Positions 1 to 8,491 of a DNA stretch of 64,000 nucleotides are shown here, in pieces; position 1 is the first letter of the stretch, and each line of letters opens with the position of its first letter. Source of the DNA: Pseudomonadota bacterium (GTDB taxonomy: Bacteria > Pseudomonadota > Alphaproteobacteria > Rhizobiales > Hyphomicrobiaceae); the NCBI GenBank assembly GCA_018242215.1, contig JAFECG010000026.1:124001-188000 (forward strand), read 5' to 3'. The translations under genes were made by a program, and so were the position numbers. The notes under the pieces are model-generated. The model searched no databases. It saw nothing but the letters and a program-made list of their open reading frames with translations, and was not told the origin of the DNA.

Positions 1-43
1 CGTCGCAGCGCCTTCGAAGCACAAGCCGCCCGTATTCGCAGAC

Positions 44-805
44 CTATTTCAGAGGTTCGACGGGCTCATCGCGCTCGAGCCGAAACGTCACCCGCGCCAT
101 TATCATTTGAGTTGTGAAGTCCGCGCTGTGGGTCGTGCTCGGGCCGACGCGACTCCCGTCGGAGTAGGTCAACGGAACGGTGTCCGCCACGCTCCCGAGG
201 TCGACATAGTCATATTCTAGTCCGACGCTTGTCGAGGGTAGCAGAGCGTATTCGATGCCGCCACCGGCCTTCCAGCCGTTGTGCCAATCGCTCGAATGAG
301 AATAGTAATCCGGTGGAACGCCATCGTCCGAATTCAGGCTGATGTTTGCGCCAGCATAGCCACCTTTGACGTAAGCCAACCAACGATCCTGGGCATAACC
401 AAGACGCGCGGTAGCAGAAAATAAGGGGCCAACCTTGGTTTCGAGCGTGCCCACGTCATTGCCGAGGTAGAGGTCAACACCGCCGATGTTCTGGCTGGAA
501 AAGCCCGCATCTACGCCGACCTCTCCTCCGACGACCCAGTGGCCGAATTGCCGTTGAAGACCTACGAAACCACCGCCCAAGAAGTGATCCGTATCGAATT
601 TTCGATCAGATCTGACAGGACCAGCGTAGGGGTAGTTTAGGTTCCAATCGACATCGCCCCAATTGTAACCCGCTTCCATTCCAACATAGAGTCCGCTCCA
701 ACTGATGGGAGAAGGGATGGCATCGCCGAAGCCATCGCCGGCTAATGCAGCACCCGCAATGAGATTGGATGCCGCTATCAGGGTCAGACTCGTAATCGCC
801 CTCAT
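44..805 (-). CDS. Omp25/RopB-type outer membrane beta-barrel protein
   Basis: A 253-residue protein with a signal peptide (hydrophobic stretch ending GAALA, then GDGFGD). The WSGLYVGMEAGYNWG segment near residue 36 and alternating aromatic/Gly strands through to a terminal strand ending in TFRL are typical of small eight-stranded porins of the alphaproteobacterial Omp25/opacity family. It probably sits in the outer membrane as a structural or surface protein; no enzymatic role is expected. A GGAGGG ribosome site lies about six bases upstream of the ATG. It is monocistronic as far as can be seen. The last residues after the barrel (EPVEPLK) form a short tail, so the C-terminus is not the usual terminal Phe. 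Family assignment is secure; the specific porin is not. Confidence 0.85.
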   Translation of the reverse strand: MRAITSLTLIAASNLIAGAALAGDGFGDAIPSPISWSGLYVGMEAGYNWGDVDWNLNYPYAGPVRSDRKFDTDHFLGGGFVGLQRQFGHWVVGGEVGVDAGFSSQNIGGVDLYLGNDVGTLETKVGPLFSATARLGYAQDRWLAYVKGGYAGANISLNSDDGVPPDYYSHSSDWHNGWKAGGGIEYALLPSTSVGLEYDYVDLGSVADTVPLTYSDGSRVGPSTTHSADFTTQMIMARVTFRLERDEPVEPLK

Positions 806-1166
806 GACGTCCCTCCGTAGAACGGCTTTGACTGGTTATAATCTGCAAACGGATCTTTGTGTGTGGCCGCAACGCCTCGCTGGCAGATAACCTTTTTCTT
901 CATCACCTAACCGTCTGAAAATATTTGTGGTTTGAGGCTGCAAACATCTGATCTATGCCAGATGGCCGGGACGGTCGATGCGGAACCCTAATGGGATGTC
1001 TGTCCACTGCTATCGCTCGGCGCCGATTGGAGACTTCCGACAAAAGCATCATGCCGATCAGAAAGATATAAACGTCCGTGTCTCCAACAACGCCCGACCA
1101 AGCTTCCTTTGCCGGCAGCAATTCAAGAGCGACGATGTCAGCGCCGCCGATGACGATATAAAGGAT
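806..1166. other. Intergenic region, no gene supported
   Basis: About 360 bases between the porin start and the end of the MFS gene, both on the minus strand. The part next to the porin must hold its promoter. Short open frames exist but none has a ribosome site and a recognisable product. Confidence 0.5.
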
Positions 1167-2474
1167 TTATCCCGCGCTCGCGGCGGCAGCGCCTTCCGGC
1201 GCGTCGCTGTTCCTGCTGCTACATACCGGCTTGAGGAGTGTTCGGAAGACAAGCCAGAGACCGATAGAGACGATCGCGAAACTGCCGAGAATATAGAACA
1301 TCGCGCTATAGCCAAAAACTTGCGCGATCCAACCACCTATCGCGGGGCTCAACGCTGCGCCTAGTCCCTGAACTGTCATCACCGCGCCCTGCCCAACATT
1401 GATGCGCCCGGTTCCATTGAGAATGCGGGCGACGAGACCCGGCACCGCAACGCTCTGCAAACCGGCGCCGACGCCATCGAGGATCTGAACGGGATACACG
1501 CCCAAGGGCACGAGGAGATTGGCAGCAATAACTCCTCGCACGGGCAGTGCAACGAAGGAGAGCAGCAGGACCAGCCAATAGCCTTCCGCTTCCGCCATGC
1601 GCATAGCGATGATCGAAGCAACGATCATTGTCGCTTGCGCAACAACGATCGTGATGGACACGAAGCCGGGACCATTGGTGGTCCCATTCGACACGACCGC
1701 CATGCCATAGAGCGGCAACATGGCACCATTCCCGAGATGGAATGCTGCCAGCGCCGCAGCGAGTATCAACAAAGGCTTACATTCGAGCAGGACCTCGAAG
1801 CCGCTGGCCTTGCCATCCTTGTCGTCTTCCTTCGTACCACGAGCGGCGGCGTGATCGATATCGCTCGCCGGAATCATGAGCACCGAGATAATCGTCAACA
1901 GTCCGAAGACTGCAGCAAGGATGAAGACGGCGGGGTAACCGAATTTCCATCCGAGAAATCCCGATAGACCGGCACCAACCATGTTGCCGGCGTGATTAAA
2001 CGCCTGGTTGATGCCGTTCTGGCGGATGAAACCCGCCTGCTTGACGATGCCGAGCGTGATAGCGTTGACGGCTGGCCCGATGGCGGCACCGGCAATGGCG
2101 GTTGCGACTTGAGACGTCGCGACCACCCAAAACTCCTGAGACAGCAGGATGATGGCGGAAGCTGATATCGTAAAAATACCGGGTATGATGACGGCGGCGC
2201 GCTTATAATGTGTTGCGTCGATGAAGGCACCGGCAGGAATGGTCATCAGCATTCCGGCAACGCCACCGAGGGTCATGACCGTGCCAATCAGGCCGCTTTG
2301 CCAGCCGTGGTCGAGGAGAAAGACGCCAAGAAAGGGGCCGATTCCAGCAAGGAAATCAGCCATAAAAAAATTCACGGAGGCCAAAGGCCATCGACGGCGC
2401 GCGGACGCTCCATGCGGGGCAGTCGAAATTGCAGATGTGGCATTCGCTTTTCCCGCATCTGCGGCGGTCGACAT
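1167..2474 (-). CDS. MFS transporter
   Basis: A 435-residue integral membrane protein with about twelve hydrophobic segments. It begins with a polar N-tail, then FFMADFLAGIGPFLGVFL (TM1) and the MFS loop region AGAFIDATHYKRAAV between TM2 and TM3. A charged central loop (DHAAARGTKEDDKDGKA) separates the two six-helix halves. The start was placed at the ATG at 2474 because GGAGGG lies five bases before it; the open frame runs 72 codons further upstream but that stretch is basic and not membrane-like. Substrate is unknown; the general form suggests a drug/H+ antiporter-like exporter. No operon partner is evident. Confidence 0.85.
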   Translation of the reverse strand: MSTAADAGKANATSAISTAPHGASARRRWPLASVNFFMADFLAGIGPFLGVFLLDHGWQSGLIGTVMTLGGVAGMLMTIPAGAFIDATHYKRAAVIIPGIFTISASAIILLSQEFWVVATSQVATAIAGAAIGPAVNAITLGIVKQAGFIRQNGINQAFNHAGNMVGAGLSGFLGWKFGYPAVFILAAVFGLLTIISVLMIPASDIDHAAARGTKEDDKDGKASGFEVLLECKPLLILAAALAAFHLGNGAMLPLYGMAVVSNGTTNGPGFVSITIVVAQATMIVASIIAMRMAEAEGYWLVLLLSFVALPVRGVIAANLLVPLGVYPVQILDGVGAGLQSVAVPGLVARILNGTGRINVGQGAVMTVQGLGAALSPAIGGWIAQVFGYSAMFYILGSFAIVSIGLWLVFRTLLKPVCSSRNSDAPEGAAAASAG

Positions 2475-2717
2475 GGGCCCTCCAAATTTTTTTAAAAGCC
2501 GGATGCGCCCATAGTGGGCACGCCGTAGGGCGCCTTGCCGGGGAGGGAGCTTAACATCAGTCTGTCTAAAAATGTTCCCTCGATTTAATTGGAAAGCAAA
2601 AAAAGAAAGGCGACCGATTGTTTTGGATCGCCTCTTCTTCCGCTTCATCGCTCTGACCGAGTTGCTGACTCTGCGTGGGCTTCGGAACATTCTTAGCGGC
2701 GAATCCGATCTGGACGC

Positions 2718-3239
2718 TCACACGTTCCTGCCGTGCTTGATGAGCAAGTGCGGTTCTTCTTCATCGAGCACCCGCTGAACGTCTTGCTTCAAAAGGTAGA
2801 TGGAGACCGCAAGCAGCACGAGGTCCTTCAGAAGGAAGGCGGAGTTTATCGTCATTGCTGGGAAGCCTCCAGCGCCGGCGTCCCAGGCATCAGGAACGAA
2901 CGGCATGACGGTGATGGTCGAGATGAAGGTGGCAGTCGAGCCGAGCGCTCCGAGCATGCCGGCCTTCTTATTCCAAAATCCCAGAAGCAGCAGCGTGCCA
3001 AAAGTCCACTCTGACGCGCCGAGAAAAATTGCGGTGCCGTGAATGCCCAAAACCGGAATTGTCCACGAGATGAAGGGACCATGAGTGATGATGGGCAGTA
3101 ATCCTCTAATCTCCGCGTCGAACCATTTGTCGTATCCGAACCAAGCAAAGATGATCACCATTGAAGCGCGGAGCAGGTTGTAGTCGAGATCGGGTTTCAG
3201 GAGGCCGGAGCGGCCAAGAAGCTGAGCGATGCTAGTCAT
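2718..3239 (-). CDS. rclC: RclC/YkgB-family inner membrane protein (DUF417)
   Basis: A 173-residue membrane protein of the DUF417 family. Four hydrophobic helices are visible, with YNLLRASMVIIFAWFGYDKW at the first and a conserved WTIPVLGIHGTAIFLGASEW stretch. In E. coli, RclC is encoded in the reactive-chlorine operon rclABC under RclR. Here it lies divergent from an AraC regulator of RclR type, 144 bases away, which supports the same regulatory pairing. RclA and RclB are not in the window. The molecular function of the family is not established; a role at the membrane in oxidant or redox stress is inferred from the family and the neighbour. Confidence 0.8.
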   Translation of the reverse strand: MTSIAQLLGRSGLLKPDLDYNLLRASMVIIFAWFGYDKWFDAEIRGLLPIITHGPFISWTIPVLGIHGTAIFLGASEWTFGTLLLLGFWNKKAGMLGALGSTATFISTITVMPFVPDAWDAGAGGFPAMTINSAFLLKDLVLLAVSIYLLKQDVQRVLDEEEPHLLIKHGRNV

Positions 3240-3383
3240 GTGTTTTCTCCTATGAACGAGCAGGACAGGTCCGAGCTCGATCGCTTGAGTTCATGTCGAT
3301 GCGTGTCAGACTAGCTCTTAGAATGAGATTGATAATGCCTTTCATGCTCGTTTATATGCTTCATCGTCTCAAAAAGAGGTCAC

Positions 3384-4352
3384 GTGATGGAGCAAGTAGA
3401 CTGGCTCAGCCGCTTGCTGGATATGGTCCCAGTCACCGGTAGAGCCGAGCATCGCTGCTTCTTCTCTGCACCGTGGCGGCTCGAGAATCCGAGTTCAGAA
3501 CCAGGGGAAATTCCCTATCACGTCGTCCTCGCCGGCTCCGCGATCCTCGAAGGCGCCGACGGTCAACCGTCGCGAACGCTCAACGCAGGCGATATTCTGC
3601 TGTTGACCCGAGGGCCGGCCCACGTCCTTCACGACGGTGGAGGCGGCGCCGCCTCTCCCAACCGGCAGAGGATCGGCACCACGATCACGGTCGACGAAAA
3701 TGATGGTCACGGGGAGCGGCTCGACATGCTCTGCGGCCGTTTCATCTTTTCTTCGGCGCACGCACGCCTGATCCATGATTATCTACCGCCGCGTCTCGTC
3801 GTCAACGCGGCGGAGTACTCAGCGATGGCGTCTCGACCCGGCGCGCGATCCCGGCTCGCCAACCTCGTGGGATTAATGCGATCGGAATCTGCGGAAGAAA
3901 ATCTTGGTGGCCAAGCTATGCTTGGTGCCTTGTCGACAGTACTCTTCACGCTCACCATGCGTTTGGCGAGCGAAGAGCGGGACACTCCCACCGGGCTTCT
4001 TACGTTGGCAGGTCATCCACGCCTCTCTGGCGCCTTGTCGGCTATGTTGGCTGCTCCGGCTCGTTCTTGGACGCTACCAGAACTGGCCCAACTGTGCAGC
4101 ATGTCGAGGGCGACGTTCGTTCGTCAGTTTCAGCAAAACCTCGGCCGCTCCGCTACGGAGCTGCTCATGGACATACGCATGACGGCGGCAGCAAACGCCC
4201 TGCGAGCCACATCCAACGCGGTCGCGGCAATCGGCGAAGACGTGGGTTACCAGTCGGAAGCCGCATTCCAGCGTGCCTTTAAGCAGCACATCGGACTGAC
4301 GCCGGCGGCGTATCGGCGACGGGCGGCGGCAGAAGTAAAGAGTAAAGGTTGA
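3384..4352 (+). CDS. rclR: RclR-like AraC-family regulator with N-terminal cupin
   Basis: A 322-residue AraC regulator. The N-terminal half is a cupin (PYHVVLAGSAIL, then AGDILLLTRGPAH), and the C-terminal 100 residues carry two helix-turn-helix units (WTLPELAQLCSMSRATFVRQF and VAAIGEDVGYQSEAAFQRAF). Cysteines at about positions 25 (HRCFF) and 117 (MLCGRF) match the positions of the redox cysteines Cys21 and Cys89 of E. coli RclR, so oxidant sensing is plausible. Two adjacent start codons occur, GTG at 3384 and ATG at 3387; AGAGGT at 3375-3380 fits the ATG better. Divergent from the rclC homologue, which is its likely target. Confidence 0.8.
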   Translation: MMEQVDWLSRLLDMVPVTGRAEHRCFFSAPWRLENPSSEPGEIPYHVVLAGSAILEGADGQPSRTLNAGDILLLTRGPAHVLHDGGGGAASPNRQRIGTTITVDENDGHGERLDMLCGRFIFSSAHARLIHDYLPPRLVVNAAEYSAMASRPGARSRLANLVGLMRSESAEENLGGQAMLGALSTVLFTLTMRLASEERDTPTGLLTLAGHPRLSGALSAMLAAPARSWTLPELAQLCSMSRATFVRQFQQNLGRSATELLMDIRMTAAANALRATSNAVAAIGEDVGYQSEAAFQRAFKQHIGLTPAAYRRRAAAEVKSKG

Positions 4353-4374
4353 GCGCGTTCTGGCGATAGAAAAC

Positions 4375-4998
4375 TCAGCGCAAACGTTCGCGTAGTGCCG
4401 CCTGTTTCGCCCTGTTGCCGCAGACCGCCATGCTGCACCAACGGCGCCGATGACTTTTGGTGCGATCCACGAACATCAACGTGCAGGCGTGTCCTTCACA
4501 TGCACGCAGCAGACTGAAATCCTCGTCGCAGATCACACGAGCAATCTCCCGAGCAATCGGGAGAAGCAAACTTTCAGGTGATCGCCAGCGCCGACGCTCG
4601 ATCCATTTCAGAGCCGACGACGCATTGCTCTCCTCATCACCCACAACAATTTGGCCAAAACTTTCGTCCCGTTCCAAGATTCGGTTCAACGGGTGCAGCT
4701 GCTGGAGCGCACTGGGCTTCAAAGGCTTGCCTTTATGCGTATCGACGAACCCCCTAAACCATTCCCTCAGAGAGCGCGCTTGCGCAGCAACGCCATCGAG
4801 TTCTCCCGGCATCGCACTCGACCGAAATCCATTCAAGATATTTGAGGGCACGAGGTCGGCTTGTTTGAGCCACCTCAGCAAATCGTCGCCTGATCCCAGC
4901 CATTCAACCGGTACATCGACGGGGGTCGCGATCGAATTGAGGAAATCAATGCCCTTGGCATCTGCGACAAAAATCGGGTCGGGTCGAACATTGCTCAT
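4375..4998 (-). CDS. ABATE/CGNR zinc-finger transcriptional regulator
   Basis: A roughly 207-residue protein of the CGNR family. An N-terminal ABATE domain (IDFLNSIATPVDVPVEWLGSG) is followed by a C-terminal zinc finger with C-x3-H-x-C (CEGHAC), then RRRWCSMAVCGNRAK, which gives the family its name. Such proteins are predicted stress-linked transcription regulators. The start at 4998 is the first ATG at the family-like N-terminus; a longer form beginning at 5067 is possible but would run through a repeated GTAACC motif. It is divergent from an alpha/beta hydrolase, with those repeats in between, so it probably controls itself and that gene. Confidence 0.75.
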   Translation of the reverse strand: MSNVRPDPIFVADAKGIDFLNSIATPVDVPVEWLGSGDDLLRWLKQADLVPSNILNGFRSSAMPGELDGVAAQARSLREWFRGFVDTHKGKPLKPSALQQLHPLNRILERDESFGQIVVGDEESNASSALKWIERRRWRSPESLLLPIAREIARVICDEDFSLLRACEGHACTLMFVDRTKSHRRRWCSMAVCGNRAKQAALRERLR

Positions 4999-5029
4999 GG
5001 GGAGGTCCAAAGCCTGATCACTTTTTATA

Positions 5030-5200
5030 GTAACCGCTAAAATTAGAATTGACAAGTTATCCGCCAATGCTGTAACCGCTAAATTAGCAGACTAAAGGTT
5101 ACGAAATTTCACGAAGATCGAAAGCCGGTGAACTTCAGAAATATCTCGCGAGTGCACCTGCGAATGCTGGTAACCTCTAAAATTTCTATTTAAGAGTTAT
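5030..5200. promoter_or_regulatory. Repeated GTAACC-N-CTAAA motifs, candidate operators
   Basis: The divergent region carries GTAACCGCTAAAATTA at 5030-5045, GTAACCGCTAAATTAG at 5072-5087, the reverse form CTAAAGGTTAC at 5092-5102 and GTAACCTCTAAAATTT at 5170-5185. The last is followed by a degenerate reverse copy ending AGTTAT at 5200. The repeats occur as two inverted pairs, one near each gene start. This arrangement fits binding of a dimeric regulator, most simply the CGNR protein encoded next door. Confidence 0.6.
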
Positions 5201-5213
5201 ATGGAGATCGACA

Positions 5214-6065
5214 ATGGTTCAGGTTCAGTACAAGACCGCAGATGTTGATGGCGTGAAGATCTTCTACAGGGAGGCCGGCCCGCGGGATGGCCCAACGCTC
5301 TTGCTGTTGCATGGCTTTCCAAGCTCCAGTCACATGTTTCGCGATCTCATCCCATTGCTTGCAGACCGGTTCCATGTTGTGGCGCCGGACCTCGTCGGCT
5401 TTGGTCAGTCGGATATGCCGTCGCGCGAAGCATTCACCTACACGTTTGACAACATCGCCGCTGTCATTGACCGCTTTACCGAAGTGATCGGACTGCAGAC
5501 CTTTGCTATCTATGTTTTCGATTACGGCGCCCCCACGGGGTTTCGTCTCGCGCTGAAGCACCCCGAGCGCGTCACCGCCATCATCAGTCAGAACGGCAAC
5601 GCCTACGAGGAAGGTCTGAGCGCCGGATGGAATCCTATTCAAACATACTGGAAGGATCCTTCAGAGGCGAACCGGACAGCTCTTCGCCAGCTTCTGTCAC
5701 CCGACGCAACGTACTGGCAGTATTCCCACGGCGTCGCTGACGTGTCGGCGATCTCGCCCGACGGTTATACACTAGACAATAACTATCTCGCTCGTCCCGG
5801 TGCCGACGAGATCCAACTCGACCTCTTCGGCGACTATAAAAGTAACGTCGCCCTGTATCCGAAATTTCAGGAATACTTCCGCAAGCATCAGCCTCCGTTG
5901 TTGGCCATTTGGGGTAAGAACGATCCGTTCTTCCTTCCCCCAGGCGCAGAGGCGTTCAAGCGTGACAATCCGAACGCTGTGGTCGCGTTCCTCGACACCG
6001 GGCATTTCGCGCTCGAAACACACGCCACCGAAATCGCGACCGCGATCCGGAACTTTCTCTCCTAA
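5214..6065 (+). CDS. Alpha/beta hydrolase with Asp nucleophile (dehalogenase/epoxide hydrolase type)
   Basis: A 283-residue alpha/beta-fold hydrolase. The oxyanion-hole motif LLHGFPSSS is near residue 34, PDLVGFGQSD follows, and the nucleophile elbow reads YVFDYGAPTG near residue 103. An Asp in place of Ser at the elbow puts it with haloalkane dehalogenases and epoxide hydrolases rather than esterases. Later acid and base candidates are WGKNDPFF and DTGHFALE. It is probably cytosolic, as no signal peptide is seen. GGAG lies eight bases before the ATG. Divergent from the CGNR regulator, which likely controls it. The true substrate cannot be read from the sequence. Confidence 0.8.
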   Translation: MVQVQYKTADVDGVKIFYREAGPRDGPTLLLLHGFPSSSHMFRDLIPLLADRFHVVAPDLVGFGQSDMPSREAFTYTFDNIAAVIDRFTEVIGLQTFAIYVFDYGAPTGFRLALKHPERVTAIISQNGNAYEEGLSAGWNPIQTYWKDPSEANRTALRQLLSPDATYWQYSHGVADVSAISPDGYTLDNNYLARPGADEIQLDLFGDYKSNVALYPKFQEYFRKHQPPLLAIWGKNDPFFLPPGAEAFKRDNPNAVVAFLDTGHFALETHATEIATAIRNFLS

Positions 6066-6085
6066 GCCCTGAAACATCGCGGGGA

Positions 6086-6427
6086 ATGAGAGCTGCATTG
6101 ATGGGCGGACTGGGAAGAACCATCAACGGTAGCTACGCCGAGTACACCCTCGCTCCCGTTTCCAACGTCGCGCTGATCGAACCCGACCTGTCGTGGGCTG
6201 AACTCGCGGCCATTCCAGAAAGCTACGCAACAGCGTGGACTACGCTGTTCCGCAATCTTGAGATCTGGAAGGGACAGGTGCTGTTGATCAGAGGCGCGAC
6301 GTCCTCTTTCGGATTGGCGGCCGTCAATACGGCCGTCAACGCCGGCGCACGGGTGAGTGATTGCTTCCGTTCAAGAGCAAGCACCAGCATTGAAATATTT
6401 TCTGGCTATCGCCGCCAGCCCGAATAG
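6086..6427 (+). pseudogene. Remnant of a zinc-type alcohol dehydrogenase/quinone oxidoreductase
   Basis: The frame encodes a central fragment of a medium-chain oxidoreductase: GSYAEYTLAPVSNVALIEPD, then LAAIPESYATAWTTLF and the start of the nucleotide-binding fold (VLLIRGATSSFGLAAVNTA). The catalytic N-terminal third is missing. After ARV at about 6351 the frame runs into unrelated sequence and stops. Family members are about 320-340 residues, so this is roughly a quarter of a gene. It lies 20 bases after the hydrolase and is probably a decayed former partner. Confidence 0.7.
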
Positions 6428-6496
6428 TCCGCTGCGTGAATGAATGCGGACATGAAGGCCAAACTCGCGTGGGCCACTATCGACCCAAAGCGGACA

Positions 6497-8053
6497 TTAG
6501 AGCGATGGGCATTCTGCTCCAAACCATCTTGATGCGGCCTGAGCAGCTTCCTCAACGTCAGGAAAATCATCAGCGGCCCAGGCGACGTATCCATCGGGGC
6601 GTACGAGAACGGCGCTTAACCCGAGCCGATCTTTGGCATCAAGGGTTAAGTACGCCAATCGACCACGCCAACGCTTCGCAAGCGCCGCAAGTGGCGCATC
6701 AACGCCGAAGTCCAGCAACAGTCCGCGACCCGTCTTCAAGAAATCGCCCAATCTCGTTCCATCGGCGAACTCAAAATCCGGAACGCTCCGGCCCACCAAA
6801 GGATGACTTTCTCCGAAATCATAGCGCATCGAAATCCCCCATACCTTTTCAGCGAAGTAGGTCGCGCCGTCGCGTGTGCCCATGAGATCGCGGATAATCG
6901 CTTCCAACGCACGTGAACTGCGGACGGGTCGCATGAGCGTAACCTGCGCTCGCGACCAATCGAGGATCCTTGCTCCTTCCGGATGCCGTTCGGCGAAGTA
7001 GCTGTCGAGCAAACCGGTTGGGGCGTGCCCTTGAATCGTGGCCGCGAGCTTCCATCCTAGATTCATCGCGTCGCCAAGCCCGAGATTGAGGCCCTGTCCG
7101 CCAAGCGGTGAATGAATGTGGGCAGCATCGCCCGCCAACAGCACACGTCCTTGGCGATACGCGGTCGCTTGGCAGGCTCGATCGGTCCACGTGGCGGCCA
7201 AGTGCAGAGCTGTCACGGTAACATCCGTTCCAGTAATTCGACGCAGAACGGATTGGACATGCTCGCGTGTGAGCGGCTGCACACGATGGAAGGCGCCGCC
7301 GTCGAAGTCGACCATCGCGATTGTCCCGGGTTTCGCGTAGGTATAGACGCCGGTGGCCGTATAGGTGCGTCCCGGTTTGATTGCCTCCTGATCTGCAAGC
7401 TCGACCTTAACCGAATATCCTGTGAATTCGGGATCTGTACCCCGCCACCCGAAGCCTCCGGCCTTTCGCACCGTGCTGCGGCCACCATCGCACCCGACCA
7501 GCCAGCGCGCCCTAAAGATCTCGCCGGTTGCGACGGCCATAACTCCGTCGTCCGACTGCTCGAAAGATTCGAGACGGACGCCACGCTTGATTTCCGCGCC
7601 CATCGCGATTGCTTTCTTGGCGAGGAGGCACTCGAGCGACTGCATGTCTATCGCGACTTTGACGTCTGCAGGACTTTGCAGCCTGTGGTGCCAGCGCGCG
7701 ATATCGACGTCATCCTGAAAAAAAGGGATGCCGGCAAAGTGGCCAGCGGGCCGACGTTTTTCCTGCATCCAATGGGCGGATGGTCTGGTAGCGCCACTGG
7801 CATCGTTCGCGTGCTGTGCCGCCAGGAGGTCGTCGAGCAAGCCACGACGATAGAAGGCTTCGACCGTCGGTACCGTCAGGCCGCGCATCCCGAATGGGAG
7901 CTTCTTGAGCAAAGATTCAGGATCGGCGGCTTGGTCGAGGACAAGAACGGAAATATTGGCGAGTCGCAATTCGCACGCCAGAAATAGGCCCACGGGGCCG
8001 GCACCGACGATGAGGACATCATAATTGATGGGAAGGGCGGTGGTTACTGTCAT
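6497..8053 (-). CDS. FAD-dependent aromatic monooxygenase (PheA/TfdB family)
   Basis: A 518-residue flavoprotein hydroxylase. Visible motifs are the N-terminal Rossmann sequence VLIVGAGPVGLFLA, the DG motif LVGCDGGRST near residue 190 and the GD motif VLLAGDAAHIHSPLGGQGLN near residue 300, then a C-terminal thioredoxin-like domain (GLLLDFGVDAP). The nearest families act on phenols, aryl compounds or rifampicin-like polyketides with NAD(P)H and O2. The start at 8053 has AAAGGAG ahead of it; the frame extends upstream but without a ribosome site. It lies on the same strand as the acyl-CoA synthetase upstream, but 438 bases with strong inverted repeats separate them, so it may have its own promoter. 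Confidence 0.85.
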   Translation of the reverse strand: MTVTTALPINYDVLIVGAGPVGLFLACELRLANISVLVLDQAADPESLLKKLPFGMRGLTVPTVEAFYRRGLLDDLLAAQHANDASGATRPSAHWMQEKRRPAGHFAGIPFFQDDVDIARWHHRLQSPADVKVAIDMQSLECLLAKKAIAMGAEIKRGVRLESFEQSDDGVMAVATGEIFRARWLVGCDGGRSTVRKAGGFGWRGTDPEFTGYSVKVELADQEAIKPGRTYTATGVYTYAKPGTIAMVDFDGGAFHRVQPLTREHVQSVLRRITGTDVTVTALHLAATWTDRACQATAYRQGRVLLAGDAAHIHSPLGGQGLNLGLGDAMNLGWKLAATIQGHAPTGLLDSYFAERHPEGARILDWSRAQVTLMRPVRSSRALEAIIRDLMGTRDGATYFAEKVWGISMRYDFGESHPLVGRSVPDFEFADGTRLGDFLKTGRGLLLDFGVDAPLAALAKRWRGRLAYLTLDAKDRLGLSAVLVRPDGYVAWAADDFPDVEEAAQAASRWFGAECPSL

Positions 8054-8183
8054 GGAATGCTCCTTTGTCGATGCGTTCGACCGGAGCGTTCCTCGTTTCG
8101 AAACCCCACGGACGAACAGCGGGGCGTTGAGACGCATCCCTTGTTCGTCGCGGGGATCTCAGGCACGAAGCCAAAGACCAGAG

Positions 8184-8223
8184 CTTTCGTTACCGAAAGG
8201 ACTTGGGCTTACCAAACCAAGTC
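8184..8223. repeat. Two adjacent hairpin-forming inverted repeats
   Basis: CTTTCG (8184-8189) pairs with CGAAAG (8194-8199) around a four-base loop. Directly next, GACTTGG (8200-8206) pairs with CCAAGTC (8217-8223). They lie upstream of the FAD monooxygenase in the long gap after the acyl-CoA synthetase, and could be an attenuator, terminator or operator. Confidence 0.5.
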
Positions 8224-8417
8224 TGCCTTTTCCGACGTGAGCCAACTAGCATTGAACAGTTTGATCCGCAATAACATGAACTTTTCTTTCTCGCGGCGCT
8301 GAACAGCTCGAGCAGCCATGCTTGCCGGACCGGATACTCACTTTGACCGCCGACCTGCGGCGACTGGAGGGCAAGAGATCGCTCAGGTGGCTCTCGATAC
8401 TTGCTATAAGTGGAAGA

Positions 8418-8456
8418 GATCGCCAGGAAGGCTCACCAGTGAACGCTCTGGCGATC
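8418..8456. repeat. Perfect 9-base inverted repeat downstream of acyl-CoA synthetase
   Basis: GATCGCCAG at 8418-8426 and CTGGCGATC at 8448-8456 are perfect reverse complements with 21 bases between. They lie 36 bases beyond the stop codon of the acyl-CoA synthetase. There is no T-run on the transcript side, so a binding site or a factor-dependent terminator is as likely as a simple terminator. Confidence 0.5.
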
Positions 8457-8491
8457 CCATGAATAAGAACAGATGATTCTCGCTATCCGCA

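Noticed and set aside
7112-7987. Plus-strand frame of 291 codons
   Set aside because: Antisense to the FAD monooxygenase, whose Rossmann, DG and GD motifs are intact.
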